From NCBI GenBank assembly GCA_003153555.1, contig PLZS01000157.1, positions 44,752 through 108,751 on the forward strand: a stretch of DNA of 64,000 nt, read 5' to 3'. Numbering within the stretch: position 1 is the first letter of the stretch; each line of letters begins with the position of its first letter. The DNA is from Candidatus Melainabacteria bacterium (lineage in GTDB: Bacteria > Cyanobacteriota > Vampirovibrionia > Obscuribacterales > Obscuribacteraceae). Shown piece by piece: positions 1-8,422 of this stretch. The translations under genes and the position numbers were made by a program. Below the pieces are notes generated by a model. That model made no database searches. It saw nothing but the letters and a program-made list of their open reading frames with translations, and was not told the origin of the DNA.

Positions 1-610
1 CGAAAAAATCAGCACGCAAAATATAAATCCGAGCGCTCTTAGGATTTTGTGAGACGAGTTTGTCAAATACCGCCTCTGCTTTCTTAGACTCGCCCGCACC
101 GACGTATCCCATAGCCAAATACTCATCGAACTGATTGGCTCTGGGATCAAGTTGCTGCGCTTTTTTGAATTCAGTCAGACCATGCTCGACATCATCCAAA
201 TGAAACAAACAGCAACCTAATAAAGCATGAGCCTGGGCATTTTTGGGATCCAACTTAATCGCCATTTCCAATTCGGCTTGAGCTGGTAAATACTTGCGGG
301 ACATGAACAATGAATAGCCTTTCCACATGGCAGCTACCGATTTATTGGGAGCGAGTGCGGCAGTGCGCATGTAAAGTCCCGCAGGATCGCCGCCATCGTA
401 GGCTTGAACAGTTTTTGCTTCGAGCAGCGAAGCGGCAAAATCTGTTTTAGCAGTGGCAGCCACCAGTTTCATCGTTGAGCCATACAAGGCTTTGTCAAAC
501 GCGCTCTGAGCTTGCTCAAGCTGCGCAGAGGTCAGCTTCGCTTCAGCGGCGTTAAGGAAGAAACACTGGGAAGTTAGAATTAGAGTCAGAATCAGCCGAA
601 TTATTGTCAT
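1..610 (-). CDS. TPR-repeat secreted protein, C-terminus cut by window edge
   Basis: Reading the minus strand from the ATG at 610 gives an open frame to the window edge. It starts with a short hydrophobic signal-like segment (MTIIRLILTLILTSQ) followed by helical TPR-type repeats. The clearest stretch is around residues 95-150, where units of the A..LL.C...D....L..F..A..LDP type occur, with LDP motifs closing successive helix pairs. Such proteins are protein-interaction scaffolds, and the signal sequence suggests a periplasmic or surface location. The gene is divergent from the histidine kinase that starts about 80 nt away. Only about 203 codons are visible, so the full length and any C-terminal domain are unknown. 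The start is the first ATG with a signal peptide. Confidence 0.75.
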   Translation of the reverse strand, partial: MTIIRLILTLILTSQCFFLNAAEAKLTSAQLEQAQSAFDKALYGSTMKLVAATAKTDFAASLLEAKTVQAYDGGDPAGLYMRTAALAPNKSVAAMWKGYSLFMSRKYLPAQAELEMAIKLDPKNAQAHALLGCCLFHLDDVEHGLTEFKKAQQLDPRANQFDEYLAMGYVGAGESKKAEAVFDKLVSQNPKSARIYILRADFF

Positions 611-691
611 ACTTAGTGAGCACTGGAGGTAGTTGGTGATACGTTAACATAGCGAACACCGTAGTCGCCGGCCAATTTGAATCTGGGATCC

Positions 692-2479
692 ATGAAGTTC
701 AATTTGAGATTGTCTCAAAAAGCAATGCTGCTGGTGGCAGTGCCGCTCATATTCGAGTTGGCTTTCGTATCCATGCTTGTGTTTCAGCTAAAGCAACTAG
801 AAGGAGAGTACACGGCCGAGACTCTGGCTCGTGACGTTCTAATGACAGTCAATCTCGAGCTTAAGTCAATGCTGCAAGCCGCTGGCGCGATGGGCATGTA
901 TCAAGTTCATAAGGAACAGCGTTTTAAGGATGAATATCGAAATGCGCTCAACGACTTAAAGAAATATCGACTTAACCTGGAAGAACTAATCAAGTCGGAC
1001 CAGAGTGAGGACTTAGTGGCCTTTGCCACCACCACCGACAAACTTGTAAAGTCACTCGGCGAGTGCGACATTCTGGCGAATTCAGGAGACCGCATCGACC
1101 GAATGCGTAGCATCATTCAAGCTCAGAAACTGCTGCGTAAAATCGACGAGTCTGGAAATAAAGTTATCGAACGTCAAACCCGCATCCACGACGAGCAAGG
1201 ACCGCACCAAGCTCAAAGTCGAGCCACAATAGAGCAGCTGATCATCGCTGGCGCGCTCTTGAGCATAATCTTGGCCGTCGTTCTCGCGCACTATTTTAAC
1301 AGCGGCACATCTCGCCGCCTGAACGTGCTTATGGATAACACATTCCAACTGGCTATGGAAAAACCTCTGCAAGCACCATTGGAAGGCGATGATGAAATTG
1401 CCACCATAGACGGTGTGTTTCACAGGATGGCCGAGACTCTCTCCGACGCTCGCTCGAAAGAACAAGCACTGACTCAAAATGCCTTAGATGTGATTTGTTC
1501 ACTGGATGAAAAGGGTCGCTTCACCAAAATGAATCAAGCTGTCAAAAGCGTGTGGGGATACGACGATGATGAACTGCTTGGACGAGCAATCGTTTCACTT
1601 GTTGAACCTGCCGATGCTGAGCGCACAAGACTTTCTATAGACGAAGTGATCTCGGGCAAATCCACAGCTCCTTTTGAAATTAAAATGCGACGAAAAGATC
1701 AGACATCATGCGACATGTCCTGGTCCGCACACTGGTCAGAGACCGACAAATCGCTGTTCTGCGTTGCCCACGACATTTCAGAACGCAAGAGACTGGAGCG
1801 AATGAAACAAGAAGTGGTGGCAATGGTCAGCCACGATTTGCGTTCGCCTTTGACTTCCATTCAAGCAATGTTCGACCTGCTCTCAGCCGGAGCTTTAGGG
1901 CAATTGAATGACAAAGGTCAAGACAAAATTCGCCGCTCCAGTGCTTCCCTGAATCGACTGATCTCGATGATCAATGATCTCTTGGATATGGAAAAAATGG
2001 AATCTGGAATGTTCGAGCTCGAACTGTCCAATGTGCCTTTCTCTACACTGACAGCGCATGCGCGTGAAGCAATACAATCATCGGCAGAACAAAAAAATAT
2101 CGCTGTCGATGCCACCGACTCAGACTTAGATATCTATTGCGATGGCGATAGAATTGTGCGAGTGTTGGTAAACTTTTTATCGAATGCGATCAAATTTTCA
2201 CCTCCAGATTCAATCATCAAACTGGAAATAGCTGACTTTCCAGACGCCATTCAAATCAGCGTCATTGACCAGGGCAAGGGCATTCCAGCCGACAAACTTG
2301 AAACCGTTTTTGAGCGTTTCAAACAAGTCGAGCGAGCTGACGAAACGACTAAAGGTGGCTCTGGACTTGGGCTGGCAATTTGCCGAGCCATAATTGACGC
2401 GCACCATGGCACCATCGGTGTAAACAGCCAAGTCGACCAGGGCAGCACCTTCTGGATCAGGCTTCCGAAGCAAGCTTAA
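692..2479 (+). CDS. Membrane sensor histidine kinase (PAS-HisKA-HATPase_c)
   Basis: Transmembrane sensor kinase of a two-component system. Counting from an upstream TTG at 677 (600 aa), TM1 is about residues 17-38, a helical sensor loop follows, TM2 is about 187-206, a HAMP-like linker and a PAS domain lie at about 265-370, and the HisKA H-box VSHDLRSPLTS has its phosphoacceptor His near residue 386. The ATPase domain shows the N box (LVNFLSNAIKFSP), G1 (DQGKGIP), F box (FERFKQV) and G2 (GGSGLGLAI). I place the start at the ATG at 692, five codons inside the TTG frame; neither has a good ribosome-binding site. No response regulator is adjacent, so the partner is unknown. All catalytic motifs look intact. 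Confidence 0.92.
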   Translation: MKFNLRLSQKAMLLVAVPLIFELAFVSMLVFQLKQLEGEYTAETLARDVLMTVNLELKSMLQAAGAMGMYQVHKEQRFKDEYRNALNDLKKYRLNLEELIKSDQSEDLVAFATTTDKLVKSLGECDILANSGDRIDRMRSIIQAQKLLRKIDESGNKVIERQTRIHDEQGPHQAQSRATIEQLIIAGALLSIILAVVLAHYFNSGTSRRLNVLMDNTFQLAMEKPLQAPLEGDDEIATIDGVFHRMAETLSDARSKEQALTQNALDVICSLDEKGRFTKMNQAVKSVWGYDDDELLGRAIVSLVEPADAERTRLSIDEVISGKSTAPFEIKMRRKDQTSCDMSWSAHWSETDKSLFCVAHDISERKRLERMKQEVVAMVSHDLRSPLTSIQAMFDLLSAGALGQLNDKGQDKIRRSSASLNRLISMINDLLDMEKMESGMFELELSNVPFSTLTAHAREAIQSSAEQKNIAVDATDSDLDIYCDGDRIVRVLVNFLSNAIKFSPPDSIIKLEIADFPDAIQISVIDQGKGIPADKLETVFERFKQVERADETTKGGSGLGLAICRAIIDAHHGTIGVNSQVDQGSTFWIRLPKQA

Positions 2480-2552
2480 CCAGCTGACATCTAACCTTGG
2501 CATTTGTATCTGGATCACGGACAATGCTCCTTAGATCTTAGGAGTCGTGTGG

Positions 2553-3518
2553 ATGGGACAGGAACCGAAGGAACTTCTGAATACTGGGCAGCAAAGCTCC
2601 ATTCCAAAATCGATGAGGATTTGGATTCTGCCTTTTACGCGCCTTCACCGCATTCCCGTATTCAAGAGGGTTTGGCTCTACCTGGCGATAATGGCGATTT
2701 ATGGATTTGGGGTCGATTGGGTCACCGATCACGATTTCAAAGCGGCATCACAGGTATTCAGGGAACTTGGCGCGGCTGCATACACAAGCGTGATAATCGG
2801 GCTTTTACTTGTCTTCCGCACGAACTCAGCATATGAGCGCTGGTGGGAAGGCCGAAAACTCTGGGGACAATTAGTCAACGAATCTCGCAACATGTGCCTC
2901 AAGGTGAAAATTTTGGTGCCCACGACTAAATCCGACCAGATTCACTTTGGCGAAGTTCTGATCTCTTTCGCTTTTGGCTTGAAGCATCATCTGCGCGATA
3001 GTCGGCCGACCAAAACAATTCATGGCGTCGAACTCGATCCAACCGCCAACATTCCAGTGGCAATGACCGGCGAATTGTACAAACTGCTGCTCAAATGGCA
3101 AAAAGAAGATCTAATTGATGGCTTCACGCGCATGCAACTAGACGAGCATATAAAAACGTTGATGGATATTCTTGGCAGCTGCGAAAGAATTAGAAGCACG
3201 CCGCTCGCAGTTTCTTATCGAGCTTTTTTGCGCCAGGGTATTGCCCTGAATCTGCTTGCCTTACCGTGGTTTGTGCCGCCTGAGGTTTCATTCATATTCA
3301 GCCTGCCGATCCTTTTAATCGGCGCCTATTTCTTAATTGGTCTGGAATTAATTGCCGAAGACATAGAAGATCCCTTTGGCGATGACGGAGATGACTTGCC
3401 GCTCGATCACATCTGTGAGAACATTCAGGCAACCATTAGTGAAATTTTGGATCTACCTAAACAGAGATTCACGGCAGCTTTCAAGCAACCTAAAATCGAT
3501 CCGCTCAAAACTGTATAG
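2553..3518 (+). CDS. Bestrophin/UPF0187-family anion channel protein
   Basis: Predicted inner-membrane anion channel of the bestrophin-like (RFP-TM/YneE) family. It has the family signature after the first hydrophobic pair (VFRTNSAYERWWEGRKLWG, about residues 85-104), the conserved CERIRSTPLAVSYRAFLRQ region in the second half, and the acidic EDIEDPFGDDGDDLPLD stretch before the C-terminus, where bestrophins carry their Ca2+-clasp-like segment. An AGGAG motif at 2540-2544 sits 8 nt before the ATG at 2553 but only 2 nt before the GTG at 2547, so the ATG is preferred. A 13-bp hairpin follows the stop immediately. Function as a chloride channel is inferred from the family. Confidence 0.9.
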   Translation: MGQEPKELLNTGQQSSIPKSMRIWILPFTRLHRIPVFKRVWLYLAIMAIYGFGVDWVTDHDFKAASQVFRELGAAAYTSVIIGLLLVFRTNSAYERWWEGRKLWGQLVNESRNMCLKVKILVPTTKSDQIHFGEVLISFAFGLKHHLRDSRPTKTIHGVELDPTANIPVAMTGELYKLLLKWQKEDLIDGFTRMQLDEHIKTLMDILGSCERIRSTPLAVSYRAFLRQGIALNLLALPWFVPPEVSFIFSLPILLIGAYFLIGLELIAEDIEDPFGDDGDDLPLDHICENIQATISEILDLPKQRFTAAFKQPKIDPLKTV

Positions 3519-3555
3519 CACCAAAGATAGTATCGTTAGATGCTATCTTTGGTGC
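3518..3555. terminator. Perfect 13-bp hairpin between convergent genes
   Basis: GCACCAAAGATAG at 3518-3530 is exactly complementary to CTATCTTTGGTGC at 3543-3555, with a 12-nt loop. It starts on the last base of the bestrophin stop codon and lies before the end of the convergent secreted-protein gene. It could terminate transcription from both sides, although there is no long T-run. Confidence 0.6.
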
Positions 3556-3618
3556 CACCGCCCAAAAGCATAGCCACCACACGAGGTGCGATGGCCGATT
3601 GCTTAAACCTCTATTCTG

Positions 3619-4266
3619 CTACCAGCGTCTTCCGCCGCCCATTGAGTAGCCGTAGCCGCCACCCATGCCATATCCGCCGACACTGTTGTAAGTACCGTCT
3701 GTTGGCGGTCTGCCCCATGAAGCAGCGCCCATTTCACTTTGCAGTTCATTAAACTGATTGATGCGCATCATCTTGTTGAAATCATCGTCAGACTGAGCCG
3801 CTATCTGCCCTTCGCGCATTGATTGAATCGCACCGCCCATGTTGCTTTGGTCAGCGCGTTCGGATTCTCTTAAATTAGCGATGGCTTGATTCAATTGTTT
3901 GATACGTGCAGCCTCCGCTTGCCTAGTTTTTGTATCTGACTGAAGCCAGTTTTCGAGGGCGTGCAAATCGCCGGTTCGGTTCGCATAACTCCTGCTCGGT
4001 GAACCGCCTGCTGCCTTCAACTTAATCAGTTCTGCAATTCGCTTTTCAGCATACAGACGATACGGCTCATTTTTAGCATCATTCGCTGCCGCCGCGTTAG
4101 CGTATTGCTGCTCCTGATTGGAAAGACCATTGACGCGAGCTTGGCTGTCTAGCTCCATTTGCCGCTCATCTTGAAAGATTGCCTGATTGCTACCTTGACT
4201 GAACGCCGGACCCACGGTCAAGCCCAGAGAGCAAACAACTATGCTCAGAATAGTTTTAAATCGCAT
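3619..4266 (-). CDS. Secreted protein with Gly/Tyr-rich C-terminal tail, unknown function
   Basis: I do not recognise a family. The start is set at the ATG at 4266 because GGAG lies 7 nt upstream and an ideal signal peptide follows (MRFKTILSIVVCSLGLTVGPAFSQ). The frame is open further upstream, but that part is not signal-like. The mature protein is charged and helical, with long Ala/Glu/Gln/Arg stretches typical of coiled coils. It ends in a low-complexity Gly/Tyr/Met tail (repeated GGGYG/GMGGG units, then GGRRW). Such tails occur on surface or matrix-associated proteins, but no function can be assigned. It is convergent with the bestrophin gene and divergent from the oxidoreductase. Confidence 0.75.
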   Translation of the reverse strand: MRFKTILSIVVCSLGLTVGPAFSQGSNQAIFQDERQMELDSQARVNGLSNQEQQYANAAAANDAKNEPYRLYAEKRIAELIKLKAAGGSPSRSYANRTGDLHALENWLQSDTKTRQAEAARIKQLNQAIANLRESERADQSNMGGAIQSMREGQIAAQSDDDFNKMMRINQFNELQSEMGAASWGRPPTDGTYNSVGGYGMGGGYGYSMGGGRRW

Positions 4267-4399
4267 CCTTACTTCTCCAAACGAATCTAAAAATGATCCC
4301 AACACCAACAGTTAACATACCCAACCGCTTTCTCGAGTAACCCCCGATTGAAGCCAATCTGCGTAACACTTAGTGAAGCCTAAAACGCCCAAATACACC

Positions 4400-4417
4400 G
4401 GTTCCTGTTAGGTAACC
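4400..4417. other. Small inverted repeat in the 4267-4470 divergent intergenic region
   Basis: GGTTCCT, a GTT loop, then AGG-T-AACC can fold into a 7-bp stem with one bulged T. It sits about 55 nt upstream of the oxidoreductase start and could be an operator or an incidental hairpin. No convincing -35/-10 pair was seen around it. Confidence 0.3.
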
Positions 4418-4470
4418 AGGCGCTCAACATGTTAAACATATCGAAGCAAAGTTCGCTGCAGGAGTAAAAA

Positions 4471-5442
4471 ATGAAAGGCATTCTGATTGAGAAAAATGGC
4501 GGTCCAGAGGTTCTCCAATTTAAAGAGCTGACAGTGCAAAAACCGGGACCAGGTCAAGCACGCATCAAGCTGAAGGCCGCAGGTTTGAACTTTATCGATA
4601 TTTATCAGCGACGGGGAGACTATCCCGTCAAACTGCCGTACACTCCGGGCTTAGAAGGTTCGGGTGTAGTCGAGGAAGTGGGACCAGATGTCACCGTGGT
4701 TAAGCCGGGGGACCGGGTTGCTTACACTTCACAACCTGGAGCGTACGCCGAGGGAAGTCTTGTAAAAGCTGAAAGCTTGATCCCGCTGCCGGAGAATTTT
4801 TCATTTGAGCAGGGTGCAGCATTTCCCTTACAGGGAATGACTGCTCATTACCTCATTCACGAATTTCGCAAACCACAGCAAGGCGACGTCGTTTTGATTC
4901 ACGCGGCAGCTGGTGGAATGGGATTGCTTCTGGTGCAGTGGGCAAAGCATCTTGGTGCCAAAGTGATCGGCACAGTTTCGACTGAAGAAAAGGCAACGGC
5001 AGCCCAAGAGGCAGGCGCTGATGAGATTGTTTTTTACAACAAAGTCAATTTTGTTGAGGCGGTCAACCGTCTGACAAAGGATGAAGGTGTTCAACTGATC
5101 ATTGATGGTGTCGGGAAAACGACATTTGCTGGAAATCTGGAAGCTATTGCACGACGGGGCACTGTGGTTATTTTTGGCTCTGCTAGTGGACCAGCCGAAC
5201 CAATCAATCCGAACGGATTGCAAGCCAAGTCGATCACCGTAGCTGGTGGCTCATTGGGAAACTATCTGCTTACCCGCGAGGAACTTCTTTATCGAGCAAA
5301 TGATGTTTTGACTGGAATTAAAGAGGGCTGGCTCAAGCTCCGAATAGACAACGTCTTGCCTCTAGCCAATGCCAAAGAAGCGCACACCTTACTCGAAACT
5401 CGCAAATCAATTGGCAAAATAGTTTTGAAGACTGAGCACTGA
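4471..5442 (+). CDS. Zn-independent quinone oxidoreductase (MDR/zeta-crystallin family)
   Basis: NADPH-dependent quinone oxidoreductase of the medium-chain dehydrogenase/reductase superfamily, probably a soluble one-electron quinone reductase. The length (323 aa) matches family members. It has the N-terminal GroES-like domain with the family signature (KAAGLNFIDIYQRRGDYP, about residues 35-52; PGLEGSGVV, 59-67), then a Rossmann domain with the nucleotide-binding AAAGGMG loop at 145-151. The Cys ligands for catalytic zinc seen in alcohol dehydrogenases are absent, which separates the quinone reductases from ADHs. GGAG precedes the ATG by about 7 nt. It appears monocistronic. The exact substrate is not readable from the sequence. 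Confidence 0.9.
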   Translation: MKGILIEKNGGPEVLQFKELTVQKPGPGQARIKLKAAGLNFIDIYQRRGDYPVKLPYTPGLEGSGVVEEVGPDVTVVKPGDRVAYTSQPGAYAEGSLVKAESLIPLPENFSFEQGAAFPLQGMTAHYLIHEFRKPQQGDVVLIHAAAGGMGLLLVQWAKHLGAKVIGTVSTEEKATAAQEAGADEIVFYNKVNFVEAVNRLTKDEGVQLIIDGVGKTTFAGNLEAIARRGTVVIFGSASGPAEPINPNGLQAKSITVAGGSLGNYLLTREELLYRANDVLTGIKEGWLKLRIDNVLPLANAKEAHTLLETRKSIGKIVLKTEH

Positions 5443-5477
5443 ACAATAGGCTATGGATTTATATTTATCTATTTCTC

Positions 5478-5505
5478 AGTTCGGAAATAAGTAAGTTCGG
5501 AGATA
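5478..5505. repeat. Direct repeat of a 12-mer upstream of the GT-C-like gene
   Basis: AGTTCGGAAATA at 5478 and AGTTCGGAGATA at 5494 are spaced 16 nt start to start, in the short intergenic region before the membrane protein at 5548. Two same-face copies could be a regulator site; no regulator is identified. Confidence 0.35.
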
Positions 5506-5547
5506 TATACTTGATGGCTGCCGATTAGGCAGTTTGAGATCACGAAC

Positions 5548-7491
5548 GTGAAAGCAATTTCGCCCCACTTATCAGAGAGTCTTAACAGCGACGAGCCAGT
5601 CTCTGTAGCTGCATCAGAGCGCCAGGTATTGACCAACCCGTTCATTCTGGCAGTGCTGTTACTTGGGCTCACTTTCATGCTTTGCAGCGTTATCTGGGGC
5701 ATGAATAAGGGTTTCGAACTAACCGATGAGTCTTTTTATCTGCTCTCTTATGAGAATCCGGCTCTCTATCCGACTTTTTCCTCGTTCCATACCTTGCTGG
5801 GCAAAGTGGTGCCATTCCTAAGCGTCAATCAGATCATTTTCTTTCGCGGCTTGGAATTGCTAACTAGACTAAGCGGTTCCATCATTCTGTCTTTCGGTTT
5901 CTGGAAGTGGATCGGAATGCAGTTCAAAGAGACGAGGTCAGTCTTCACGTTGTTTATGTTCGCAACGTTTGCCTCAATTGGAGCGCTTCTTGTCTATTCA
6001 TCAAATTTCCCACAAACGATCTCTTACAATGGTCTCAGTTCATTCTTCATAGTCTCAGCCGTTGGAGCAATTTTCTTTGCCCTTTCAGAACGAGGAGCTA
6101 GTCGAAGGAAAGCATCGGCATTTTTCATTGCTCTTTATTTTGCCGGTTTCTTAACTGGTCTGGATTTTTTCGCAAAATTCAGCAGCATGATTTTGCTTTT
6201 CATCTTGAGCTTGTCGTGGATCGGCTTGTTTGCTCAAAAGCTTCGTCCCCAAGCATTGCCTGCCTACGTAGCAGGAGTGTTGTCAGCGTTTGTCACCTAC
6301 TTCTCAGTTTTTGAAAATCCAAAAATTTGGTTCGACAATTTCCGCGAGGCGATCTTCGTCCAATCAAGTAGCACCGGTCACGGTATCGCGAGCGTTCTCT
6401 CAATGTACGCTAAACCTTTCCTTTGGTATGGGAAATACGTACCGTTGGTAATCATCGCTTATTGGCTAAGCAAGCGCTATTTCAAGTTAGCTGCAGTACA
6501 AAATGGACTATTGAGAACTATGCTAGTCTTTGTCGCGCCGATCACCTTGCTAGTTTTGGTGACGACCTACTATTTAAGCAGTCATTTATACTTGGGACGC
6601 GAATCCTTCTTTTTCCTCGGTCTAATTGGGCTATCTTTTTTGATTTTGTCCTCGATACCAACTGAAGAGAACAGTCGCGCAATATTTAATTCAAGCGCCA
6701 GCGAAATATGCGTAGGATTGGGCACTTTGGCAGTTTTGCCAGTGATCGCATCAATCGGAACAAACAGCAACATCCTCATTCATTTTGCCAGCAATCAAGC
6801 ACCATGGTTTCTCCTGATTGCGTTTTTGAGCATGTTGATCTCCGCACGTTTACGAAGTCCATATTTCACAATCGCCATTCTCGCCGCAGCACTGTCTGTT
6901 TCAATTGTGCAGTTCGTAGACGGCTACATATTTCATCCGTACAATTTAAACTCCTCGCTCACATCCCAAACAAAGTCTGTTGACGGACTTGAGAAACTAA
7001 AAGGCATCTTCGTTGATCCAAACTTGAAAGAGTTTCTTGAGCAGACCAATTCAATCTTAACTGCTCACGGTTTTCGCAAAGGAGACCCACTACTCGTTCT
7101 CTACGAGATGCCCGGCGTCGTCTACGCCCTTTCGGGTCTCTCACCAGGACAAGCTTGGTACATAAACTGGACCGATTCCGAAAACATAAACTGCCACTAT
7201 CTAAAAAAAGTTTCGCGGCGTCCAACACGTCTCTTCTTGATCGTAACGGAAACCAATCCACCAGGCAGTTTGCCTGAAACGATGTTGCAGTCTCTGAAGA
7301 GTGTGGCAATGGAATTCCCCCAGATGTTCGAGAAAATTGGGGAAGTAAAACACCCGCAGTACAACGAAAGCAAGGTCTTCATATATTCATTGAAAGCTAA
7401 AACTGTAGCGCCTGGACACCCTCTCAAACCCACTTTTCGCCTACCGCTTGACAGCCAGCGAGGAGAGAGCTCTCCTAATTTTCTACGTTAG
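5548..7491 (+). CDS. Polytopic membrane protein, probable GT-C fold glycosyltransferase
   Basis: A 647-aa protein with about 11-12 hydrophobic segments. The first long extracytoplasmic loop follows TM1 and contains an acidic motif in the context FELTDESFYLLSY (about residues 55-67). GT-C glycosyltransferases such as PMT/ArnT place their catalytic Asp/Glu there. The C-terminal third (about residues 475-630) is soluble and presumably extracytoplasmic. The start is GTG at 5548 and no strong ribosome-binding site is visible. Lipid-linked sugar transfer to lipid, glycan or protein is inferred from topology and this motif only. A second GT-C-like protein lies at 43.8 kb. Confidence 0.65.
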   Translation: MKAISPHLSESLNSDEPVSVAASERQVLTNPFILAVLLLGLTFMLCSVIWGMNKGFELTDESFYLLSYENPALYPTFSSFHTLLGKVVPFLSVNQIIFFRGLELLTRLSGSIILSFGFWKWIGMQFKETRSVFTLFMFATFASIGALLVYSSNFPQTISYNGLSSFFIVSAVGAIFFALSERGASRRKASAFFIALYFAGFLTGLDFFAKFSSMILLFILSLSWIGLFAQKLRPQALPAYVAGVLSAFVTYFSVFENPKIWFDNFREAIFVQSSSTGHGIASVLSMYAKPFLWYGKYVPLVIIAYWLSKRYFKLAAVQNGLLRTMLVFVAPITLLVLVTTYYLSSHLYLGRESFFFLGLIGLSFLILSSIPTEENSRAIFNSSASEICVGLGTLAVLPVIASIGTNSNILIHFASNQAPWFLLIAFLSMLISARLRSPYFTIAILAAALSVSIVQFVDGYIFHPYNLNSSLTSQTKSVDGLEKLKGIFVDPNLKEFLEQTNSILTAHGFRKGDPLLVLYEMPGVVYALSGLSPGQAWYINWTDSENINCHYLKKVSRRPTRLFLIVTETNPPGSLPETMLQSLKSVAMEFPQMFEKIGEVKHPQYNESKVFIYSLKAKTVAPGHPLKPTFRLPLDSQRGESSPNFLR

Positions 7492-7542
7492 CCCATAGAA
7501 CAATAGGTCGGTTAACGTAATAACTAGAATGGAAGTTGGAAA

Positions 7543-7725
7543 ATGAGAGCGCTTGCAAATACACTGGAACGCCTTACATTGCTTGTGGAGACAGTCGACG
7601 AGAAAGTGTGGGGTGAAGTAGATTTGGATGATTTCGAAGATCTATTTGAGCTAGCTGACGATGCTTACATGGCGACTCTGGACACACATGTTGCCAGTCT
7701 TGAATATGCTCGACTAATCAAGTAA
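7543..7725 (+). CDS. Small acidic hypothetical protein (60 aa)
   Basis: A short, strongly acidic, helix-forming protein with a DLDDFEDLFELADDAY core at about residues 28-43. A GGAAGTTGGAAA purine-rich stretch precedes the ATG. There is no signal peptide, TM segment or recognised domain. It is in the same direction as the upstream membrane gene, about 50 nt after it, and may be co-transcribed. Function unknown. Confidence 0.55.
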   Translation: MRALANTLERLTLLVETVDEKVWGEVDLDDFEDLFELADDAYMATLDTHVASLEYARLIK

Positions 7726-7900
7726 TTTGCCTCACGGGCTGGCCTCAAATGGTTAAGTTCTGACATTCCATCCAGGGTCAACCCAAATACTTCGGTCAGC
7801 TATTAGCGTGACTAATGCGGTCCAGTAATCGGATCAGTCGACGCTAAAGCAGACCAAGGTACTCCAATCGGTCTCTTTTAAAAGGGGTTCTGAGCAGAAC

Positions 7901-7935
7901 AAAAGAGGCGCCCACTGGGGCACCCCTTCTTTATA
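7901..7935 (-). terminator. Hairpin followed by a T-rich run (minus strand)
   Basis: GGCGCCC (7907-7913) and GGGCACC (7918-7924) pair with one mismatch around a 4-nt loop. On the minus strand the stem is followed by TCTTTTGTT, so it reads as a rho-independent-like terminator about 60 nt beyond the end of the minus-strand gene at 7987. A weaker T-rich run on the plus side could make it bidirectional. The rest of 7726-7986 holds nothing recognisable. Confidence 0.55.
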
Positions 7936-7986
7936 ATCTAAAAATCCTAGACCTTATTGGATCTAAATGAACTACGCACTACGGGA

Positions 7987-8268
7987 TCAGTATCTACACC
8001 CTGGAGTGTAGTCTTCGGACTTCTGTATAGAATGTCCACCGACCTGGCAAAGCGAATCCGAGTTGCGCTGAACGAGAACCTGGCTAATGCTGCTCTTTAT
8101 TAAAGAAACAAGATTTGCCAGCGCGCGAGCGATAGAAAACTTCATTTGTGTTTGTGCATGAGCCTTTCTACGCAAACTGCGAATATCAGCAACGGTCATT
8201 CGTTTTTCTGGATTCAAGTCTTCAAGAGAGCCCAGCTCTGCTGTCGACGATAATCGAATAACATTCAC
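7987..8268 (-). CDS. Small hypothetical protein (about 93 aa)
   Basis: An unrecognised small protein. The open frame extends to a TTG at 8328, but the GTG at 8268 is preceded by GAGG about 8 nt upstream and is the better start. The protein is mixed charged/hydrophobic, with a predicted amphipathic helix in the middle (KFSIARALANLVSLIKSSI) and two Cys residues near the C-terminus (SLCQVGG and PGCRY). A terminator-like hairpin downstream on the same strand supports a real gene. It is divergent from proB. No function can be proposed. Confidence 0.5.
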   Translation of the reverse strand: MNVIRLSSTAELGSLEDLNPEKRMTVADIRSLRRKAHAQTQMKFSIARALANLVSLIKSSISQVLVQRNSDSLCQVGGHSIQKSEDYTPGCRY

Positions 8269-8422
8269 TATTACACCCTCAACACCTAAGACCGACTTAA
8301 TAATAAGTCTTCGTGCCACCAAACTCAAGAGGAAGTTTACTTGGCAACGCTTTGATAGTCAACTAATTGATAGCGTTAAAGCTTGTAGAATACGTATACT
8401 TCAGATACTTAGAAGAAAAACA

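Noticed and set aside
7740..7870. Possible tRNA or small RNA in the gap after the 60-aa ORF
   Set aside because: No cloverleaf, anticodon arm or conserved TTCGA-type loop could be fitted.
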